Of a stretch of 64,000 nt of DNA, positions 24,974-34,147 are shown piece by piece. Positions within the stretch are counted from its first letter, which is position 1. Every line of letters begins with the position of its first letter. The stretch is taken from NCBI RefSeq assembly GCF_900099765.1, contig NZ_FNDX01000029.1, positions 1 to 64,000 of the forward strand, read 5' to 3'. The stretch is from Paenibacillus typhae. GTDB taxonomy: Bacteria; Bacillota; Bacilli; Paenibacillales; Paenibacillaceae. The notes under the pieces were generated by a model. That model worked only from the letters and a program-made list of their open reading frames with translations, had not been told where the DNA came from and ran no database searches. A program made the translations under genes and the position numbers.

Positions 24974-26086
24974 ATGGCGAAGGTAACCGGATTGGAAGGC
25001 GTAGTTGCAGGTGAAACAGATATCGGACTGGTGGATGGAGAGAAAGGCTATCTGGTCTACCGCGGATATTGGGCGAAGGAGCTTGCTGTAAGCAAGAGCT
25101 ATGAGGAGGTTGCGTATCTGCTCTGGAACCGCCGTCTGCCGGAAGCGGAGGAGCTGGTACTGCTCAAGCAGGAGATGGCAGCAGCGCGGACGATTCCGGA
25201 GTATTTGAAGCAAATGATTGATCTGCTGCCGCCGTCGATTCCGATGATGCTTGTCCTGCAGAGCGCGGTAGCAGCCTTAGGCGACAAGGACAACGCGACG
25301 TGGCCGCCAACCCTGAAGCAGGCGATCCGGCTGACATCGGTTCTGCCGACGATCATTGCCTACAGGTACCGCAAAGTAAACAATCTGCCTGAAGTTGAGC
25401 CGCTGGCAGAGCTGGGGCATGCAGCGAATTACTTGTACATGCTGACCGGAAGTATTCCCGAAGAAGCGCATGTACAGGCGCTGAGCGCTTATCAAATCCT
25501 GTGCATGGAGCATGGCATGAATGCTTCGACCTTTGCTTCACGGGTTGTCCTGTCGACTGAGTCAGATATATGTGCAGCGGTATGCGGTGCGATCGGGGCG
25601 ATGAAAGGCCCGCTGCACGGCGGTGCGCCATCAGAGGTTATCTCCATGCTGGAGGAGATCGGTACGATGGACCGTGCTGAGCCGTGGATCCGCAAGGTTC
25701 TGGAGAACCGCGGCAAAATCATGGGCTTCGGCCACCGGATTTACAAGACGAAGGACCCGCGTGCGGAAGCGCTGATGATTGCCACGGAAGCCATGATCGG
25801 CAAGGATCCTTCCTTTGATCTTGCAATTCATGTGGAGCATACGGCCATCCGGCTGCTGGAGGAATACAAGCCCGGCCGCCGGCTGTTCACAAATGTTGAA
25901 TTTTATGCTGCAGCTATTCTCAAGGCGCTGCAGCTGGACCCGGACATTTTTACACCGACCTTTACGGCGGGCAGAATCGTCGGCTGGACCTCGCATATTC
26001 TGGAGCAGGCGGAGAGCAACCGGATTTTCCGGCCGCAGTCGGTTTATACAGGTCCCATGCCGGAGACAGAAGCTGAGACGGTATAA
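24974..26086 (+). CDS. citA: Citrate synthase family protein (CitA-like) with Glu at the catalytic Asp
   Basis: The 370-residue protein matches citrate synthases: GLEGVVAGETDIGLVDGEKG, EHGMNASTFASRVVLST (His180), GPLHGGAPSEV (His215), GFGHRIYKTKDPR (His254). The segment that normally reads NVDFY has Glu309 (TNVEFYAA) in place of the catalytic Asp. Length and N-terminus are closer to B. subtilis CitA than to CitZ. The ATG at 24974 follows AAGGAG. There is no icd or mdh alongside, so this is probably an accessory synthase, or a 2-methylcitrate synthase, rather than the main one. Confidence 0.82.
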   Translation: MAKVTGLEGVVAGETDIGLVDGEKGYLVYRGYWAKELAVSKSYEEVAYLLWNRRLPEAEELVLLKQEMAAARTIPEYLKQMIDLLPPSIPMMLVLQSAVAALGDKDNATWPPTLKQAIRLTSVLPTIIAYRYRKVNNLPEVEPLAELGHAANYLYMLTGSIPEEAHVQALSAYQILCMEHGMNASTFASRVVLSTESDICAAVCGAIGAMKGPLHGGAPSEVISMLEEIGTMDRAEPWIRKVLENRGKIMGFGHRIYKTKDPRAEALMIATEAMIGKDPSFDLAIHVEHTAIRLLEEYKPGRRLFTNVEFYAAAILKALQLDPDIFTPTFTAGRIVGWTSHILEQAESNRIFRPQSVYTGPMPETEAETV

Positions 26087-26113
26087 CGGATCGAATTTCC
26101 ATCATCATACGAA

Positions 26114-26146
26114 ACCCCTGGCCGGTTAAACGGCCAGGGGTCTTTT
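26114..26146 (+). terminator. Terminator after the citrate synthase gene
   Basis: ACCCCTGGCCG, loop GTTAAA, CGGCCAGGGGT, then CTTTT. Confidence 0.85.
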
Positions 26147-26164
26147 ATTGAAGGAGGAGGGTTT

Positions 26165-26263
26165 ATGAGCGAGTACGGCGGATACTCTGATCTCACATTT
26201 TTGAACAGTCAGATTAAAAATCTGTTATTGCAATCAGGGTATTCAGACCTCCTTTGCTTTTGA
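26165..26263 (+). CDS. Candidate 32-residue small protein
   Basis: A strong GGAGGAGGG site lies just before ATG 26165. The frame encodes 32 residues beginning MSEYGGYSDLTFLNSQ and ending QSGYSDLLCF, where GYSDL occurs twice. The first residues recall the small Gly/Tyr-rich YjcZ-type sporulation proteins but the rest does not match. It lies right after the citA terminator without an obvious promoter of its own. Coding status is uncertain. Confidence 0.35.
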   Translation: MSEYGGYSDLTFLNSQIKNLLLQSGYSDLLCF

Positions 26264-26426
26264 TAGATTATTATATTCAATGATTCTATTACTGCTGTTA
26301 CAGATGACTTAGGAGATTCGCGCAAATTATTGCATCACACCGCTGTACTCTCTGACGGGCTATTGTATGGTAGACTATATAGATTGAGATTAAATGATAT
26401 AGAGTGAAAATATAAGGAGAATGCAT

Positions 26427-27194
26427 ATGATCAAGCTGATATCGTGGAATGTCAACGGCCTCAGAGCCTGTGTGGGCAAAGGCTTTAATGATTATTTCAA
26501 GGAGAGTGCGGCAGATATATTTTGTGTACAGGAAACAAAGCTGCAGGAGGGGCAGATTACGCTGGACCACGGGGAGGAGTACTACCAGTTCTGGAATTAC
26601 GCGCAGAAAAAGGGATACTCCGGAACGGCTGTTTTCACCAGAATCAAGCCGCTTTCGGTAAGATACGGGCTGGAGGAGGATTCCGAGCCGGAGGGCCGGG
26701 TGATTACCCTGGAGTTTGACGGCTTTTACCTGGTTAATGTCTACACTCCAAACGCCAAACGCGATCTGACCAGGCTGGACTACAGAATGGAATGGGAGGA
26801 CCGCTTCCGCAGCTATCTTCTTGCGCTGGACAAGCACAAGCCGGTGCTGGTCTGCGGTGATCTTAACGTAGCCCATGCCGATATCGACCTGAAAAATGCC
26901 AAAGCCAACCGCGGCAATTCAGGATTCACCGATGAAGAGCGCGCCAAAATGACAACGCTGCTGGATTCCGGCTTCATTGATACCTTTAGATTCTTTTATC
27001 CGGAAAAGGAAGGTGCGTATACCTGGTGGTCGTATATGCCCAAGATCCGGGAGCGGAATGTGGGCTGGCGGATTGATTATTTCCTGGCCTCTTCCCGGCT
27101 GGCTCCGCAGCTGGTGGATGCGGCGATTGACTGCAATATACTGGGCAGCGACCATTGTCCGGTTGTTCTCAAGATAAACGAGCCCGCAGTATAA
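26427..27194 (+). CDS. exoA: Exodeoxyribonuclease III / AP endonuclease
   Basis: The 255-residue protein has all family motifs: KLISWNVNGLRA, FCVQETKLQEGQI (metal Glu), GYSGTAVFTR, FYLVNVYTPNA, VCGDLNVAHADIDL (Asp/Asn), YTWWSYMP, and the terminal GSDHCPVVL (Asp-His). It cleaves abasic sites and trims 3' ends in base-excision repair. ATG 26427 is preferred over 26421 because AAGGAG sits seven bases upstream of it. Confidence 0.93.
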   Translation: MIKLISWNVNGLRACVGKGFNDYFKESAADIFCVQETKLQEGQITLDHGEEYYQFWNYAQKKGYSGTAVFTRIKPLSVRYGLEEDSEPEGRVITLEFDGFYLVNVYTPNAKRDLTRLDYRMEWEDRFRSYLLALDKHKPVLVCGDLNVAHADIDLKNAKANRGNSGFTDEERAKMTTLLDSGFIDTFRFFYPEKEGAYTWWSYMPKIRERNVGWRIDYFLASSRLAPQLVDAAIDCNILGSDHCPVVLKINEPAV

Positions 27195-27211
27195 TCCGTT
27201 AATATGCTAAA

Positions 27212-27251
27212 AAGCGGCCATGCAGTCCGGAAGGAGCTGTAATGGCCGCTT
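27212..27251. terminator. Hairpin between exoA and the serine hydrolase gene
   Basis: AAGCGGCCAT pairs with ATGGCCGCTT around a 20-base loop, with flanking A and T residues. It lies between converging genes and may stop both. Confidence 0.6.
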
Positions 27252-27276
27252 GTTTGTGCAGGTTGGAAAACCGCTG

Positions 27277-28749
27277 TTACGCCAGTATTCTGCCTTTGAT
27301 CGTTACAGGCTCCTGTTCTCCCATGCCTACGTTTGCAGACTGGGTCAGTGTTAAGGATTGTTCACTGAACGTAATCTCAAGCGTGAATATGAATGGCTGT
27401 TCAACCATCAAGAGTGTCAGCTGCAGCATATCTTCAGTCGTCCATGTGAAGCTGGACATTATAGCATCAGGAGCAGCGGGACCAGGCATCAGCCGCACCT
27501 GACTAGACGCCCATGCCCCGCGTCCCAGGATGAGCTCCTGACATCCGCCGTGCTGATCGTGAAGCGTAACGCGGGCTTCATTGTCACCAAAGGCAATGGC
27601 CAGTGAATCAATCTGCAGGCCGTTGGACTCCAGCTGGTAGGTCTGGCCGTTTACTGCTGACTCCCAGGCAGAAAAAGACCTGATAACTGGTGGTGTGATT
27701 GCCAGCGTACGAAGCTGATCGGCTAAACGCGCCGCAGCATCCGGCTGCTGCTCCAGCTCAGCCTGTGTATCATTAAATGCCGGCAGCAGCTCCCACACAG
27801 CATTCATCACCTCTTGCATCTGTTGAGTACCGCTGGTGATCGCTACGACTGCATCCTGTTCAGGCATGATGATACAGAATTGGCCGAAAGCCCCGTCGCC
27901 GCGGTAAAGGCCATGCCGGCATCTCCAGAACTGATAGCCGTAGCCCTGGGACCAGTCACCGCTGTCTGGCTTGCCGTCCCCGTTCTCAATCTGCAGCGAG
28001 CTCGCTTCAGCCACCCATTCCTGCGGAAGCAGCTGCCTGCCGTTCCACATGCCCTTTTGCAGATACAGCTGTCCGAATCTGGCGATATCTTCGGTAGTGA
28101 TGCTGAGTCCGAAACCGCCGGTGTTGATACCGCGGGGACAATAGTCCCATACAGGATTAATAATGCCAAGGGGGCTAAACAGCCGCGGGTGAAGAAAATC
28201 CAGCAGCGTCTGTCCGGTTACTTGCTGGAGAATGGCAGACAGCATATAAGTCGCTCCGGTATTATACAGGAAATGGCTGCCCGGCTCCCGGTCAACCGGA
28301 AGCTGCAGAAAGGCTCTGACCCAGTTGCCATCGGCCTCCTTCATCATTTCCTCCATGGTATCCGAGGTGTGGCCGGTGCCCATCATCAGCAGGTGCCGGA
28401 TATTCATTGCAGCCAGTCGGGGGCCGGGGTTCCCGGGTGTTTCCTCAGGGAAGAAGGAGATTACCTTGTCCTCCAGCGACAGCAGCTGCTCTGCTGCAGC
28501 TAGCCCGATGGCTGTGGCCGTGAAGCTTTTGCTGAGTGAAAATAACATGTGCTTGCGCTCCGGGCTATACGGAGCCCACCAGCCCTCAGCGACTACATGG
28601 CCGTGCCGCAGCAGCATAAAGCTGTGGAGTGCAAGCTGCGACTCCTTAATCCGGGTCAAAAAGGCTGAAATGGCACTGGATTGAATCCCTTGCTCCTCTG
28701 GCATGCATCTTGGCAGTTCAGGTACAGGAATACTAGTCTTGTTCATCAT
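27277..28749 (-). CDS. Beta-lactamase-related serine hydrolase (class C/esterase type)
   Basis: The 490-residue protein has the penicillin-recognising fold: the SxxK motif FSLSKSFTA (Ser71, Lys74), the YNT motif (162-164) and a late HGLYRGDGAFGQFCIIMP segment in the position of the KTG strand. It lacks a signal peptide, so it is probably cytoplasmic. The C-terminal ~120 residues form an extra beta-rich domain. Such proteins are usually esterases or peptidases rather than true beta-lactamases. It is the last gene of a three-gene operon, 40 bases after the amidase gene. Confidence 0.8.
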   Translation of the reverse strand: MMNKTSIPVPELPRCMPEEQGIQSSAISAFLTRIKESQLALHSFMLLRHGHVVAEGWWAPYSPERKHMLFSLSKSFTATAIGLAAAEQLLSLEDKVISFFPEETPGNPGPRLAAMNIRHLLMMGTGHTSDTMEEMMKEADGNWVRAFLQLPVDREPGSHFLYNTGATYMLSAILQQVTGQTLLDFLHPRLFSPLGIINPVWDYCPRGINTGGFGLSITTEDIARFGQLYLQKGMWNGRQLLPQEWVAEASSLQIENGDGKPDSGDWSQGYGYQFWRCRHGLYRGDGAFGQFCIIMPEQDAVVAITSGTQQMQEVMNAVWELLPAFNDTQAELEQQPDAAARLADQLRTLAITPPVIRSFSAWESAVNGQTYQLESNGLQIDSLAIAFGDNEARVTLHDQHGGCQELILGRGAWASSQVRLMPGPAAPDAIMSSFTWTTEDMLQLTLLMVEQPFIFTLEITFSEQSLTLTQSANVGMGEQEPVTIKGRILA

Positions 28750-28789
28750 TACCGCTCCTCACTGGATAAATGGGATAAAAGTGCATTAT

Positions 28790-30313
28790 TTAAGACAGGC
28801 TGGGCAGAATACGCCGCCTTGCTGCCTGTTCAAACCCGTAAGCAATTCTTAGCAGTACAGGCTCGCTGAAAGCGGTACCGGAAAAGGTAACACCGTGCGG
28901 GCCTTTTGTAGTGTAGCCGCCTGGAGTAATGATCCCTTCAGCTGCATATCCGGCAGGTACTGTAATTAAAGGATAGCCAGCTCTGGCTGCAAGATCAGTT
29001 CCGTGAAATCCGGGAAACATCAGCGCATCAAGGCGGTGTTCACGCAAGGCGTAGTCTATGCCCTGATCCCGCGCAAGCTCTCTGGATTTATGAAGAGCAG
29101 TAAGATACTCCTCCTCTGATATTCCGTCTCCGGACTTCTCCAGCCATACCAAGGTATCCTGGCCATATTTCAAAGCAATTCCGCTATGCTGAGCGTTGTA
29201 GGCAATCAACTCACTAAGGTTATGTACAGGTATGGATTCGGAAAGTCCGGCCAGATAGCGGTCAAGCCCTCTTTTAAACTCATATTGAAGCATAACCGGG
29301 CTCCAATCGGCGCCCATACATGGCAGCTCAACAGGATCAACAATGATTGCGCCGTAGTCTTTGAGAAGTCTGATGGCCTCCTCCATAATTGCCAAAACAT
29401 CCTTATCCAGCTCCTGGTAGACAGCTCTTGGAATGCCGATACGCACACCCTGCAGACCCTGCGGATCAAGGAAAGCCGTATAGTCTGGAGCAGAAGGTAA
29501 TCCTGCAGCCTTCGGGTCCGGCTGCTCCGGAGTACATGCTCCCGTCATTGCGCCCAGCAGAATAGCTGCATCTGAGACTGTCCGTGCCAGCGGGCCGGCT
29601 GTATCCTGGGTACCGATGCCGGGGATAATCCCGGCTGTGCTGACCAGGCCGGCCGTCGGCTTGATTCCGACCACGCTGTTCTGGCTGGCCGGGCCGATAA
29701 TGGAACCGGAGGTCTCGGTTCCGATTGCCGCAGCCACAAGATTGGCTGCAACAGAAGCGGCGCTGCCTGAGCTGGAGCCTCCGACAAACAGCTCGCCGGG
29801 ACCGTAGGGATTCAGAACGAGCCCGCCGCGCGAGCTGTAACCGGCCCACATGCCGGGAGCCATAAAATTGGCCCATTCTGTCATATTCGCTTTGCCGAGG
29901 ATAATGACACCGGCTTCACGTAAATGCCGGATCAGCACGGCATCGCTTGCGGCAGTTGATTCTGCCAATGCGATTGAGCCTGCGCTCGTGTGCAGCTTAT
30001 CTGCAGTGTCAATGTTGTCTTTGACAAGCAGCGGAATGCCGTGCAGGATGCTGCGTGCTCCCGAGGCCAGCCGCTCCCGGTCCAGCCCTGCAGCTATTTC
30101 GAGCGCATCGGGATTAAGCTCCAGGACAGCGTTAATGACAATATCAAATCTGCTGATCCTGTCCAGATAGAGCTGCACCAGCTGCACTGAGGTTAAAGCC
30201 CCCCCGGCCATTTCTGTCTGCATAGCTGAGATATCGGCTTCAATGATCCAATTCTGCCAATGCAGCTGCTCATCATTCAGAACCGGTTTAGGTGAAGATT
30301 CAGGCATATACAC
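28790..30313 (-). CDS. Amidase-signature-family amidase
   Basis: The 507-residue enzyme has the Ser-Ser-Lys triad of the amidase signature family: Lys98 in GIPLLVKDNID, the cis-Ser in GGSSSGSAASVAA (180-190) and the nucleophile Ser204 in GTETSGSIIGPAS. It hydrolyses an amide to acid and ammonia. It is not GatA, because gatC and gatB are absent and the sequence around the triad differs. It lies eight bases after the VanZ-RDD gene and before the serine hydrolase gene, so the three are co-transcribed. The substrate is unknown. Confidence 0.85.
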   Translation of the reverse strand: MYMPESSPKPVLNDEQLHWQNWIIEADISAMQTEMAGGALTSVQLVQLYLDRISRFDIVINAVLELNPDALEIAAGLDRERLASGARSILHGIPLLVKDNIDTADKLHTSAGSIALAESTAASDAVLIRHLREAGVIILGKANMTEWANFMAPGMWAGYSSRGGLVLNPYGPGELFVGGSSSGSAASVAANLVAAAIGTETSGSIIGPASQNSVVGIKPTAGLVSTAGIIPGIGTQDTAGPLARTVSDAAILLGAMTGACTPEQPDPKAAGLPSAPDYTAFLDPQGLQGVRIGIPRAVYQELDKDVLAIMEEAIRLLKDYGAIIVDPVELPCMGADWSPVMLQYEFKRGLDRYLAGLSESIPVHNLSELIAYNAQHSGIALKYGQDTLVWLEKSGDGISEEEYLTALHKSRELARDQGIDYALREHRLDALMFPGFHGTDLAARAGYPLITVPAGYAAEGIITPGGYTTKGPHGVTFSGTAFSEPVLLRIAYGFEQAARRRILPSLS

Positions 30314-30321
30314 TCTCCTTG

Positions 30322-31455
30322 TTATTGGGCTATTTGCGGGGATTCGTCAGCAGCAGCCTGCCGCAGCTTCTCCGGCCAGGTAATCAGATTGCGGGTGCCG
30401 CTTAACCTTTCGTAGAAAAGCTCCTTCTTCCGGAATATGCTAATGACGGTATGAATAAGAAACAGGAGATCTGCCAGCAGCACTACGCCGCGGGCGGAAG
30501 CAGCCAGCTCAGGGTTCATGGTCTCAGCATATGCCGAATCAAACAGCAAAATATTCATTCCAGGCAAAACAGCATACAGCAATCCGTATCTGACGGCCAG
30601 TCTCCAGAGCTTCGGCCTGCCGGATTTACTCTGCACCCGGATGCGTACGAGCCATTTTCCCGGCGTCTTGCCCCCGGTTAAGCGCGGAAGGAGCAGAAAG
30701 TAAACGGCCTGAGTAATCCACACAGGATAAGGAACGGGAGACAGGCTTAATAAGCCACTGGCTGGCAGCCAAACACAGGCATCCAGTATACATGCAATCC
30801 CGCGCCGGGTGTAGGTGACCCGCTTGGCGCTTAAATCCTCATTGGCATCCAGCTGTTCAATCCTCGGAAGTGCCGCGGATATCCAAAGGGCGATTCTGTA
30901 CCCGGCAATTCCGCCAAGCGTATTGGTGATCAGGTCATCAACATCGAATACCCGGTACGGATGATCGAAGAAGCCGTAAATGCCCGTGATCTGCGTAATC
31001 TCGAACAGCAGGGACAGGCAGAAGGAGAGCAGGATGCAGACTACCCATCTCGTCCGGAAATAATAACCCAGAAACATGCCGAACGGCACCATCAGCAGCA
31101 CGTTAAATACTGCCTGATAAAAAGGAGGCTCGCTCAGCAGCGTGATATAGGTAGAAGGGTCGTCCGCGGTGAAACGGCTGCTGTGCAGAATTTCCCCGAT
31201 GAACTGCAGCGGGACAAGCTGCAGACTGCCGCCTGCAGGCGGCAGATTATGCCTGGTTGCCGGAAAAGGCAGCATGATCAGATAGAAGACATTTATGAGA
31301 TAGAGCAGCAGCAGATAAAGAATCAGTGCCCGGAGCTTATGGATATAACCGTAACGCCGGTACTGGATAATCAGGAAGGGCAGGGTAAACAGCAGCGCCG
31401 CAACCGGAAAGGACATAAACGCATAGGAAATAGGGAAAAGATAGGATTCAAACAT
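30322..31455 (-). CDS. VanZ-RDD fusion membrane protein
   Basis: The 377-residue protein joins two membrane domains. Residues about 1-195 are VanZ-like, with four or five segments and the typical end FEITQITGIYGFFDHPYRVFDVDD-type segment followed by NTLGGIAGY. Residues about 210-355 are an RDD domain (GIACILDACVWLP, GKTPGKWLVRIRV). VanZ relatives affect teicoplanin resistance and cell-wall or membrane traits; RDD proteins have been linked to ion transport. Co-transcription with an amidase and a serine hydrolase suggests a cell-envelope or detoxification role. Confidence 0.82.
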   Translation of the reverse strand: MFESYLFPISYAFMSFPVAALLFTLPFLIIQYRRYGYIHKLRALILYLLLLYLINVFYLIMLPFPATRHNLPPAGGSLQLVPLQFIGEILHSSRFTADDPSTYITLLSEPPFYQAVFNVLLMVPFGMFLGYYFRTRWVVCILLSFCLSLLFEITQITGIYGFFDHPYRVFDVDDLITNTLGGIAGYRIALWISAALPRIEQLDANEDLSAKRVTYTRRGIACILDACVWLPASGLLSLSPVPYPVWITQAVYFLLLPRLTGGKTPGKWLVRIRVQSKSGRPKLWRLAVRYGLLYAVLPGMNILLFDSAYAETMNPELAASARGVVLLADLLFLIHTVISIFRKKELFYERLSGTRNLITWPEKLRQAAADESPQIAQ

Positions 31456-31654
31456 AGTTCACCTGCCGTAAAAAATTTGGCTCCGGGAACATCCCGGCAA
31501 GCTCCGCTGGCTGTTAGACGATCAAACCGGTCAGAATCCCTGCAGTCAGGCTTTTCCATTATAGAATTTATTGAAAGCGTCCTCAATGGAATTAATCATT
31601 ATAATGAATCTTTCCGGCTTGGCATACATTGGTCTGGAGAGGAGCGTGAGCAAT

Positions 31655-32002
31655 ATGGAGAAGAAAGTGCAGCATTACTATAAGCTGAAAGCCAAGCATA
31701 AGGAAATCGAGAAGGAGCTGGCAGAGCTCAGGCAGGAAATCGTGGCTTACTGTGCCGGGCAAGGAGATACGGATACAGTAATCGGAAGCTACAGGGTCAA
31801 GCTGGTTACACAGAACCGCAAGGAATATGATGATGAAAAGCTGTACAATGCCCTGGCTGATCCCCAGGTGTGGCGGCTGCTGTCCAAGGCTGATCCGGCC
31901 AAGGTAGCCAGTCTTGCCAAGCTGAAGGTCATTGCGGAGGATAAACTCACGGATACTTACACAGTCAAAGAAGTAACATTACTGCAGGTGGAAAAACAAT
32001 AA
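31655..32002 (+). CDS. Small coiled-coil protein of unknown function
   Basis: The 115-residue protein begins with a charged helix of coiled-coil type (KKVQHYYKLKAKHKEIEKEL, ELRQEIVAYCA) and goes on with GSYRVKLVTQNRKEYDDEKL and a Lys-rich end. I do not recognise a named family; it resembles short phage or plasmid-type proteins that bind DNA ends, but nothing firm can be said. ATG 31655 follows GGAGAGGAG by ten bases; the upstream open frame has no good start. A clear terminator follows. Confidence 0.65.
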   Translation: MEKKVQHYYKLKAKHKEIEKELAELRQEIVAYCAGQGDTDTVIGSYRVKLVTQNRKEYDDEKLYNALADPQVWRLLSKADPAKVASLAKLKVIAEDKLTDTYTVKEVTLLQVEKQ

Positions 32003-32023
32003 GCGGGCATAGACAGCATTCAA

Positions 32024-32056
32024 AAGAGGCGGTTCCTTCGCTGGAACTGCCTTTTT
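32024..32056 (+). terminator. Terminator after the coiled-coil gene
   Basis: AGGCGGTTCC, loop TTCGCT, GGAACTGCCT, then TTTT. Confidence 0.85.
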
Positions 32057-32211
32057 AGGCTGCTCCGGCTCTGCTGCAGGGCTGCTGCAAGTCCGCTGCA
32101 AGTCTGCCTCCGGGATCAACAATCGCCATTAGGTCTGTTTTGCGTTAAAATAACAACTGGAGCATTACAGAGATTCACTGGAATATAGACAGATATGGAG
32201 GAAGAGCAATC

Positions 32212-33444
32212 ATGAAGGATTTTGAACTGATGCTGGAGAAATATGCCGATCTGGTGGTCAAGGTCGGAGTTAATGTACAGCCCGGGCAGGTGCTGATGGT
32301 TCATGCGCCGCTCGAAACCGCTGAGCTTACCCGCCTGATCGTAGGCAAAGCCTATGAAGCCGGTGCCAAATATGTAATGGTGGACTGGGATGACGAGGCA
32401 GTCACGCGTATCCGTTACGAGAAAGCGCCTGAAGACTCGTTCAGCTATTATCCGCAGTGGCATGCCGATATGCTGGAGGGCTTTGCGGAGGAAGGCGGGG
32501 CGATTTTACATATAAAGGTGCCTGATCCGGAGCTGCTGCGCGGCATAGATTCAGCCAAGGTGTCCACAGCAGTCAAAGCGGCGGCAATCGCCCGCAAGAA
32601 ATATCAGAACTATACCCGCAGCAGCAAAATCAGCTGGTCGCTGATCAAGGCGCCTACACGCGCCTGGGCTGATAAAGTATTTGCTGATCTGCCGGAGGAG
32701 CAGCGGATTGATGCCATGTGGGAAGCGGTATTCCAGATGAACCGCGTAGGTGCTGAGGACCCGGTGGCGGCGTGGCGCGAGCATATTGCCCAGCTGAAGC
32801 AGAGCCAGGACCGGATGAACGCCAAACGTTACAAGAGCCTTCATTACCGCGCACCGGGAACCGACCTCCGCGTTGAGCTGCCGGAAGGCCATCTGTGGCG
32901 CGGCGGCGGCGGCGAGAACGGCAGCGGGGTTTATTTTGTGGCGAATATGCCTACAGAGGAGATTTATACAATGCCGCTGCGCACCGGTGTAAACGGCACG
33001 GTATCAAGTACCCTTCCGCTGAACCTGAACGGCCGTCTTGTGGACGGGATTACTTTTACTTTTACAGACGGTAAGGTTACCGCCTACGACGCCGTTTCGG
33101 GCCGTGAGCATCTGACCTCCCTGCTGGAAACGGACGAAGGTGCATCTTATCTGGGTGAAGTGGCTCTGGTGCAGCATGACTCGCCGATCTCCCGGTTGAA
33201 CCGAGTATTTTACAACACCGGTATTGACGAAAATGCCTCCTGCCATTTCGCGCTGGGCAGCGCATATCCTGTTAATATCGAAGGCGGCGTAGGCCTCAGC
33301 AGTGAAGAGCTGATTAAGCGGGGTGCCAATGTGAGCCTTACCCACGTCGACTTTATGATCGGCTCAGCTGAGCTGGAGATCGACGGCGAACGGGCTGATG
33401 GCACGATTGAGCCGGTATTCCGCAAAGGAAACTGGGTGCTGTAA
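32212..33444 (+). CDS. ampS: M29-family metallo-aminopeptidase (AmpS/PepS type)
   Basis: The 410-residue protein matches thermophilic aminopeptidases of family M29: KYADLVVKVGVNVQPGQVL, FVANMPTEEIYTMP (metal Glu), YLGEVALV (Glu), NASCHFALGSAYP (His), and THVDFMIGS (His, Asp). These carry two metal ions and remove N-terminal residues from peptides in the cytoplasm. AGGAAG lies eight bases before the ATG. It is a single gene. Confidence 0.92.
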   Translation: MKDFELMLEKYADLVVKVGVNVQPGQVLMVHAPLETAELTRLIVGKAYEAGAKYVMVDWDDEAVTRIRYEKAPEDSFSYYPQWHADMLEGFAEEGGAILHIKVPDPELLRGIDSAKVSTAVKAAAIARKKYQNYTRSSKISWSLIKAPTRAWADKVFADLPEEQRIDAMWEAVFQMNRVGAEDPVAAWREHIAQLKQSQDRMNAKRYKSLHYRAPGTDLRVELPEGHLWRGGGGENGSGVYFVANMPTEEIYTMPLRTGVNGTVSSTLPLNLNGRLVDGITFTFTDGKVTAYDAVSGREHLTSLLETDEGASYLGEVALVQHDSPISRLNRVFYNTGIDENASCHFALGSAYPVNIEGGVGLSSEELIKRGANVSLTHVDFMIGSAELEIDGERADGTIEPVFRKGNWVL

Positions 33445-33478
33445 CGCAGACTTTTGCATAATCTAAGATAATGTTTAG

Positions 33479-33505
33479 AAGAGCCTCCATGCCGGGGGCT
33501 CTTTT
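33479..33505 (+). terminator. Terminator after ampS
   Basis: AAGAGCCTCC, loop ATGC, CGGGGGCTCTTTT. Confidence 0.75.
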
Positions 33506-33548
33506 GAATGTACATATAGTTGAAATGCCTTGAAAAAGAATGACTAAG

Positions 33549-33576
33549 GGAAAACTGTTTGCTGCTGCTCTCCGTC
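33549..33576 (+). promoter_or_regulatory. Candidate ECF-type promoter of the sigma factor gene
   Basis: GGAAAAC (33549-33555) and CGTC (33573-33576), 17 bases apart, resemble ECF promoters (GAAAC ... CGTC) and lie 37 bases before the sigma gene, as expected for autoregulation. Confidence 0.4.
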
Positions 33577-33613
33577 TTATACATATGAAAGGATAGAGAG
33601 AGGGGGGGACTGG

Positions 33614-34147
33614 ATGACGATGTCTGGTGTGGAGATGAAAAGATTAACCGGCGTTACCTCCAGTGAGGAGTCGCGCTTCTATGAAGCGGTGATGGAGCAT
33701 AGTGACCGGCTCTATCAGATTGCCTACAGTTATCTTGGCAACCGTAATGACGCACTGGAGGCTGTGCAGGAGACAACCTGCCGGGCGTGGATTAAAAGGA
33801 GGACACTGAAGGATCAGCGGGCTTTTAAAGCGTGGATCATCCGGATTCTAATCTACGTGTGCATTGACGAGCAGCGCAGAAGAAAGCGGAGTGTGCCGAC
33901 ACCGGATGAGCGTATGCAGGAGCCGGTTATGAAGCCGGACACCGGCAGGCTGGAAATGCGCTGGGCGCTGGAGCAGGTCAAGCCGAAATACAGGCATGTG
34001 CTGCTGCTTAAATATTATAATGACATGACGCTTGCAGATATTGCGGAATTGCTTAAGAAGCCTGAGGGAACCATCAAAACCTGGCAGCATAAAGGGCTGA
34101 AGCAGCTCAGAACCATACTGAAGGATCGGGGTGAATGGAATGATTAA
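33614..34147 (+). CDS. ECF-type RNA polymerase sigma factor
   Basis: The 177-residue protein has region 2 (YQIAYSYLGNRNDALEAVQETTCRAW, as DALEAVQETTCRAW, with the LKDQRAFKAWIIRI end) and region 4 (LEQVKPKYRHVLLLKYYNDM, LADIAELLKKPEGTIKTW). It has no extra domains. Its end overlaps the start of the downstream gene, whose product is its likely anti-sigma factor. A GGGGGG stretch lies before the ATG at 33614; the ATG at 33620 is an alternative. Confidence 0.9.
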   Translation: MTMSGVEMKRLTGVTSSEESRFYEAVMEHSDRLYQIAYSYLGNRNDALEAVQETTCRAWIKRRTLKDQRAFKAWIIRILIYVCIDEQRRRKRSVPTPDERMQEPVMKPDTGRLEMRWALEQVKPKYRHVLLLKYYNDMTLADIAELLKKPEGTIKTWQHKGLKQLRTILKDRGEWND

